Shown here: one piece after another, positions 60,302 through 64,000 of the stretch
How positions within the stretch are numbered: the stretch's first letter is position 1
How the letters are laid out: each line of letters begins with the position of its first letter
Source of the DNA: DATLGB01 sp963724135
GTDB lineage: Bacteria; Actinomycetota; Thermoleophilia; Solirubrobacterales; Solirubrobacteraceae
NCBI GenBank assembly: GCA_963724135.1
Contig: CAVRTA010000005.1
Coordinates: forward strand, 248,001 to 312,000
DNA: 64,000 bases
Direction of reading: 5' to 3'
Notes under the pieces: model-generated
What the model was told of the DNA's origin: nothing
Databases searched by the model: none
The model's input: the letters and a program-made list of their open reading frames with translations, nothing else
Position numbers and translations under genes: made by a program

Positions 60302-62595
60302 GCGTCGAAGACGGATTCGATCTGCCGCAGCCGCGCGACGACCGATTTCAGCGTCTGCGCATCCGGCACGTCGACGACGAAGCGGTTGCGGACCATCGGG
60401 TCGTTGACCGTGCAGCGCGCCTCGAGGATGTTGATACCGGCCTCTGAGAAACAGCGCGAGAGGTCCTCGAGCATGCGGTGCCGATCCCAGCCGTCGACCT
60501 GGAGCTCGACTTTGAACGAGGTCTCGTTGTCGCCCTCCCACGCGACCTGGACGAAGCGCTCCGGGTCCTTGCGCAGCGCGATCGCGTTCGGGCAGTCGTC
60601 GCGATGGATGGTGATGCCGCGGCCGAGCGAGACGTAGCCCAGGATGGAGTCGCCGGAGACCGGGCGGCAGCACTTGGCCAGGCGCAACGGGACGTCGGCG
60701 TCGCCCTCAACCCGGATCCCGTACTCCGACGACGAGCGCGTGGTCCTGGCCTGCGTGGCCGGGCGGCGGGACAGCAGGGCCTCGGCCGCCGAGGGCTCTT
60801 CGACGGCCGCCTCGCCCTGCTTGAGGCGCTGCATGACCTTGTTGACGATCGTCTTGGCGGAGATCTTCCCGGCGCCGAGCGCGACGTAGAACTCCTCGCC
60901 CTTGCGGAAGCCCATCTCGCGGATGACGTCGGCGAGCAGCGCCGAGCCGGAGATCTTCTGCGCCGGCAGGCCCGCCTTCTTGAGGTGCTCCTGCAGTAGC
61001 TCGCGACCGGTGTGCTCGGAGTCGACGCGCGACTCCTGCTTGAACCAGTGCTTGATCTTGTTGCGCGCGCGAGAGGTCTTGACGACGCCGAGCCAGTCGC
61101 GCGACGGGCCGCGCTCGCGCTTGGACGTGAGCACCTCGACGATGTCGCCCGACTGGAGCTGGTAGCTCAGCGGGACGATCTTGCCGTTGGCCTTGGCGCC
61201 GATCGTGCGGTGGCCGACGTCGGTGTGCACCTCGTAGGCGAAGTCGAGCGGCGTGGCGCCCTGCGACAGGCGCTTGACCTCGCCCTTCGGGGTGAAGACG
61301 TAGACCTCCTCGTCGACGAGCTCGTCGCGCAGCGTGGCCGCGAAGTCCTCGCTGTCGAGGCCCTCGTCGTCGAGCAGCGCCTTGAGCCACTTGAGCTTGA
61401 CGTCGGCGAAGTCCGGCTGCGCGGAGCCGTCCTCCTTGTAGGCCCAGTGGGCGGCGACGCCGTACTCGGCCCGGTCGTGCATGTCGCCGGTGCGGATCTG
61501 GATCTCCAGCGGCCGTCCCTCCGGACCGATCACCGTCGTGTGGAGGGCCTGGTACATGTTGAACTTGGGCATGGCGATCATGTCCTTGAAGCGCCCGGGC
61601 AGCGGCTTCCACAGTGAGTGGATGACGCCCACCGCCCCGTAGCAGTCCTTCACCGAGCCCACGATCACCCGCATGGCCGTGAGGTCGTAGATCTCGTTGA
61701 ACTCGCGGCCCTTCTTGGTCATCTTCGTGTAGATCGAGTAGAAGTGCTTCGCGCGCCCGGAGATCTCGGCGTGGATGCCGAGCGCCTCCAGCTCCTGGGC
61801 CAGGTACCCGCCCGCCTTGGCGACGTAGCGCTCGCGCTCCTCGCGCTGCTGGTTGACCAGTCCCTTGATCTCGCGGTACTTGCGCGGGTGCAGCGCCTGG
61901 AACGCCAGGTCCTCGAGCTCCCACTTGATCGCGTGGATGCCGAGGCGGTGCGCGATCGGCGCGTAGATCTCGAGCGTCTCGCGCGCCTTCTCGATCTGCT
62001 TGGGCTTCGCCATCGCGTCGAGCGTGCGCATGTTGTGCAGCCGGTCGGCGAGCTTGATCAGGATGACCCGGATGTCCGTGGCCATCGCCACGAGCATCTT
62101 GCGGTAGTTCTCGGCCTGCGCCTCGTCGCGCGACTGGAACACGACACCCGTGAGCTTGGTGACGCCGTCGACGAGCCCGGCGACCTCGTCGCCGAAGCTC
62201 TCGCGCACCTCGTCGAGCGAGGCGGTGGTGTCCTCGACGGTGTCGTGCAGCAGCGCGGCACACAGCGTCGCCGTGTCCAGCCGCATGCCGGCGCAGATCT
62301 TCGCCACGCCGACCGGGTGCACGATGAACTCCTCGCCGGACTTGCGGCGCTGGTTCTCGTGGTGCTCGCAGGCGAACTCGAACGCCTGCAACAGCTTGGA
62401 GTGGTCGACGGGATCGGCCGCCTCGTCGGCGTGCTCGGACACGACCGCATAGAGGTCGGCGAGCAACTCGCGCTCGAGGTCGGTGAGGTCGGCCGGCGCT
62501 TCGCCGAGCAGCCGGTGCTCCTCGGTGTCGGTGAGCCCGACGGGCCGGCGCTCGACGAAGTGCTCGATCGTCTCGGCGTCCGGCTCCTCGGTCAC
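60274..62595 (-). CDS. relA: RelA/SpoT (p)ppGpp synthetase/hydrolase
   Basis: The 773-residue long RSH protein has the HD hydrolase domain (LLHDTVEDT near residue 117; KLADRLHNMRTLD). The synthetase domain (REFNEIYDLTAMRVIVG; EIQIRTGDMHDRAEYGVAAH), a TGS domain (YVFTPKGEVKRLSQGATPLD), a zinc-finger-like segment (LAKCCRPVSGDSILGY) and a C-terminal ACT domain follow. Both catalytic halves look intact. The GTG at 62595 overlaps the recJ stop as GTGA. It sets the stringent response. Confidence 0.96.
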   Translation of the reverse strand: MTEEPDAETIEHFVERRPVGLTDTEEHRLLGEAPADLTDLERELLADLYAVVSEHADEAADPVDHSKLLQAFEFACEHHENQRRKSGEEFIVHPVGVAKICAGMRLDTATLCAALLHDTVEDTTASLDEVRESFGDEVAGLVDGVTKLTGVVFQSRDEAQAENYRKMLVAMATDIRVILIKLADRLHNMRTLDAMAKPKQIEKARETLEIYAPIAHRLGIHAIKWELEDLAFQALHPRKYREIKGLVNQQREERERYVAKAGGYLAQELEALGIHAEISGRAKHFYSIYTKMTKKGREFNEIYDLTAMRVIVGSVKDCYGAVGVIHSLWKPLPGRFKDMIAMPKFNMYQALHTTVIGPEGRPLEIQIRTGDMHDRAEYGVAAHWAYKEDGSAQPDFADVKLKWLKALLDDEGLDSEDFAATLRDELVDEEVYVFTPKGEVKRLSQGATPLDFAYEVHTDVGHRTIGAKANGKIVPLSYQLQSGDIVEVLTSKRERGPSRDWLGVVKTSRARNKIKHWFKQESRVDSEHTGRELLQEHLKKAGLPAQKISGSALLADVIREMGFRKGEEFYVALGAGKISAKTIVNKVMQRLKQGEAAVEEPSAAEALLSRRPATQARTTRSSSEYGIRVEGDADVPLRLAKCCRPVSGDSILGYVSLGRGITIHRDDCPNAIALRKDPERFVQVAWEGDNETSFKVELQVDGWDRHRMLEDLSRCFSEAGINILEARCTVNDPMVRNRFVVDVPDAQTLKSVVARLRQIESVFDAYRVTPTGG

Positions 62596-64000
62596 GCCGC
62601 CTTCGGGATGGCGCTCGTCAGGCACGCGCGCCCCTCCTCCAGCCGGCGGCGGTAGGCGACGTACGCACGTGACCGCTCGGGCGCGACCTTCTTGAGCGGT
62701 GCGGGAGCGAGGCTGAAGGACCGGGCATCGAAGGCGACGAGGTCGAGTTCGACCAGCACCCGCAGGAGCCTGCCCGCGAATGCAGGTGTGCACGGCTGGC
62801 GCCCCTCACCGCGCAGCAGCGCTTCCGCCGCCTCACCGGCGACGCGCCCGCGGCGCAGGCTGCGATAGAGCGCCCGAAGGGGTTCGAGGAGCGTGTATTC
62901 CCACTCATGGATCGTCAGTGCGAAGCGTAGCTCAGGGTCTCCGTAGGCCAGATGGGTGTGGCCGCTGCCTGCAAGGGCTTCTTCGGCGTTTGTGGGGGAC
63001 GGGTCAAGCGCCACGATGTGCTCGAACCGCTCGCTGAGGGAGGGAGCCTGGGGCCAGGTCGTGAGCGCGAAGCCTCCCACGCGGCCCGCGAGCGCCTGCG
63101 CGCGGTGCTCCGCGTGCGCGCACACGACCAGCACCGGCTCACCGGTCGCCACGAGGTCCGCGATCGTCCCGACGATCCCCGCGCCCCGCACATCCCGGAT
63201 CTCCCGCTCGAACGTGCAGGATCTCCGGCCCGTCCGGACATCCTGCGCGTTCGACGGGTCGAGGGGCGCGCTCATCTCGGCGAGGACGCCGTCCCGGAAG
63301 GAGGCTGGCTCTCCGACGCGCTCGATCGCTGACGCGCACGGCCTCGACCGTCGCACGAGCACGCGGGGCTCGACGGAGCCGTTCCACGTGTTCACCTCCA
63401 ACCGCACGGCGGCGTCGACGGGCCCCGCCGGCAGCGACACGCCCTCGCCGAAGCGCACCGCACGGGCGCTGCCCAGTCGGAAGCGCACGTGCCGCTCGCC
63501 GTCCCCCATCGCCCGCCCATCGCGGCATTGAACCCCGGGCACCAGCAGCGTCACCGGCGGGTTGGAGCAGCCGAAGGGCTCCAGCTGAGCGAGCTCCTCG
63601 GCCAGCCCCAGATCGAGCCCATCGCAAGCGACCACGGCATCGAGTCGCTCGACCGGCACCAGATCCACCTCCCTCAGTGACTGCGCGGCGTGCGCCACGA
63701 ACGCGTCACGAAAGTCGCCGACGCTCGCGGAAGCGATCGTGCAGCCCGCCGCCGCCCGATGGCCGCCGTGCCGGAGTAGATGACTCTTGGAAGCCTCCAT
63801 CCCGGCGAGCAGGTCGTAGGCCGGGATCGACCTCCCCGACCCCGTTCCCTCGTCCCCCTCCAGCGCGATCATCACCGTCGGCCGGTGGTGGCGCTCGGCG
63901 ATGCGCGCCGCGACGATCCCGATCACGCCCGGGTGCCAGCCGTCGTGCGCGAGGACGTAGGCGATCTGGTCGCCGTGCTCGCGTACCTGCGCCTCGGCCT
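62592..64000 (-). CDS. recJ: Single-strand DNA exonuclease RecJ-like (5' end outside the window)
   Basis: Only the C-terminal part is in the window: the end of the DHH region (GWHPGVIGIVAARIAERHHR), the DHHA1 motif LLRHGGHRAAAGCT, and the OB-like domain (QLEPFGCSNPP). A long C-terminal extension of about 250 residues after the usual RecJ core includes a probable helicase-like or nucleotide-binding segment (DVRGAGIVGTIADLVATGEP). The DHH active-site motifs lie beyond 64000. The gene precedes and overlaps relA. Confidence 0.88.
   Translation of the reverse strand, partial: AEAQVREHGDQIAYVLAHDGWHPGVIGIVAARIAERHHRPTVMIALEGDEGTGSGRSIPAYDLLAGMEASKSHLLRHGGHRAAAGCTIASASVGDFRDAFVAHAAQSLREVDLVPVERLDAVVACDGLDLGLAEELAQLEPFGCSNPPVTLLVPGVQCRDGRAMGDGERHVRFRLGSARAVRFGEGVSLPAGPVDAAVRLEVNTWNGSVEPRVLVRRSRPCASAIERVGEPASFRDGVLAEMSAPLDPSNAQDVRTGRRSCTFEREIRDVRGAGIVGTIADLVATGEPVLVVCAHAEHRAQALAGRVGGFALTTWPQAPSLSERFEHIVALDPSPTNAEEALAGSGHTHLAYGDPELRFALTIHEWEYTLLEPLRALYRSLRRGRVAGEAAEALLRGEGRQPCTPAFAGRLLRVLVELDLVAFDARSFSLAPAPLKKVAPERSRAYVAYRRRLEEGRACLTSAIPKAA

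Overview
The window is high-GC, gene-dense bacterial chromosome with many 4-base ATGA/GTGA overlaps. An actinobacterial-type integration host factor next to gmk, a zinc-ribbon threonine synthase beside a MoaD-like protein, a DUF559/AbiEi-type remnant and many GTG/TTG starts point to the Actinomycetota. The general look suggests the Thermoleophilia (Solirubrobacterales-like), but that placement is an inference. No prophage, insertion sequence, CRISPR array or rRNA is visible.

Region 1 (1-6246, minus strand) is a tightly overlapping operon read pnp, M16 peptidase, dapB, small unknown protein, dapA, ribonuclease J. It mixes RNA turnover with lysine/diaminopimelate synthesis. Region 2 (about 6300-14200) separates pnp from rpsO, which are often neighbours in other bacteria. 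It holds the wreck of a receiver-PP2C phosphatase gene, a universal-stress-like protein and a large AAA/TPR signalling ATPase. That ATPase is divergent from an FAD amine-oxidase-like enzyme coupled to an acetoacetate-decarboxylase-like protein. Region 3 (14197-23361, minus) is the translation block: thiol proteins, rpsO, ribF, truB, nrnA, rbfA, infB, ylxR, nusA and rimP. It is interrupted by a decayed DUF559 gene and one secreted protein gene.

Region 4 (23463-28641) has an ECF-like sigma factor, a TPR protein and the transglutaminase/DUF58/MoxR trio. Region 5 (28642-40049) has coaBC, rpoZ, gmk, mihF and the complete de novo pyrimidine cluster pyrR-pyrB-pyrC-carA-carB-pyrK-pyrD. A PyrR-binding loop appears to overlap the pyrR ribosome binding site. 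From about 28.5 to 39.0 kb nearly every long gene is broken by single-base shifts, mostly +1, at positions where the protein simply continues in another frame. This looks like a low-quality consensus rather than gene decay.

Region 6 (40152-53309) contains RNase Z, a phosphoesterase, tRNA-Arg(CCG), a 19-residue membrane peptide, a receiver/degenerate-GGDEF protein, a zinc dehydrogenase, two large secreted proteins (M14 carboxypeptidase and a DUF6351-like protein), a group III truncated haemoglobin, three methyltransferases and an acyltransferase. Region 7 (53306-55700, minus) is the most interesting. An S-box (SAM) riboswitch leads a threonine-synthase-like PLP enzyme overlapping a MoaD/CysO-like sulfur carrier, followed by a glycosyltransferase and an acyltransferase. 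This arrangement suggests carrier-dependent homocysteine or methionine synthesis. Region 8 (55774-64000) has corA, a lipid kinase, a Fur/Zur-family regulator coupled to a ZIP transporter with a palindrome at the start codon, a small membrane protein coupled to an LPFTG surface protein, relA/spoT, and the 3' part of recJ.

Three copies of a short palindrome (arms CACAAAAGGG and close variants) lie between genes at 24.1, 52.6 and 57.8 kb and look like a REP-type family.
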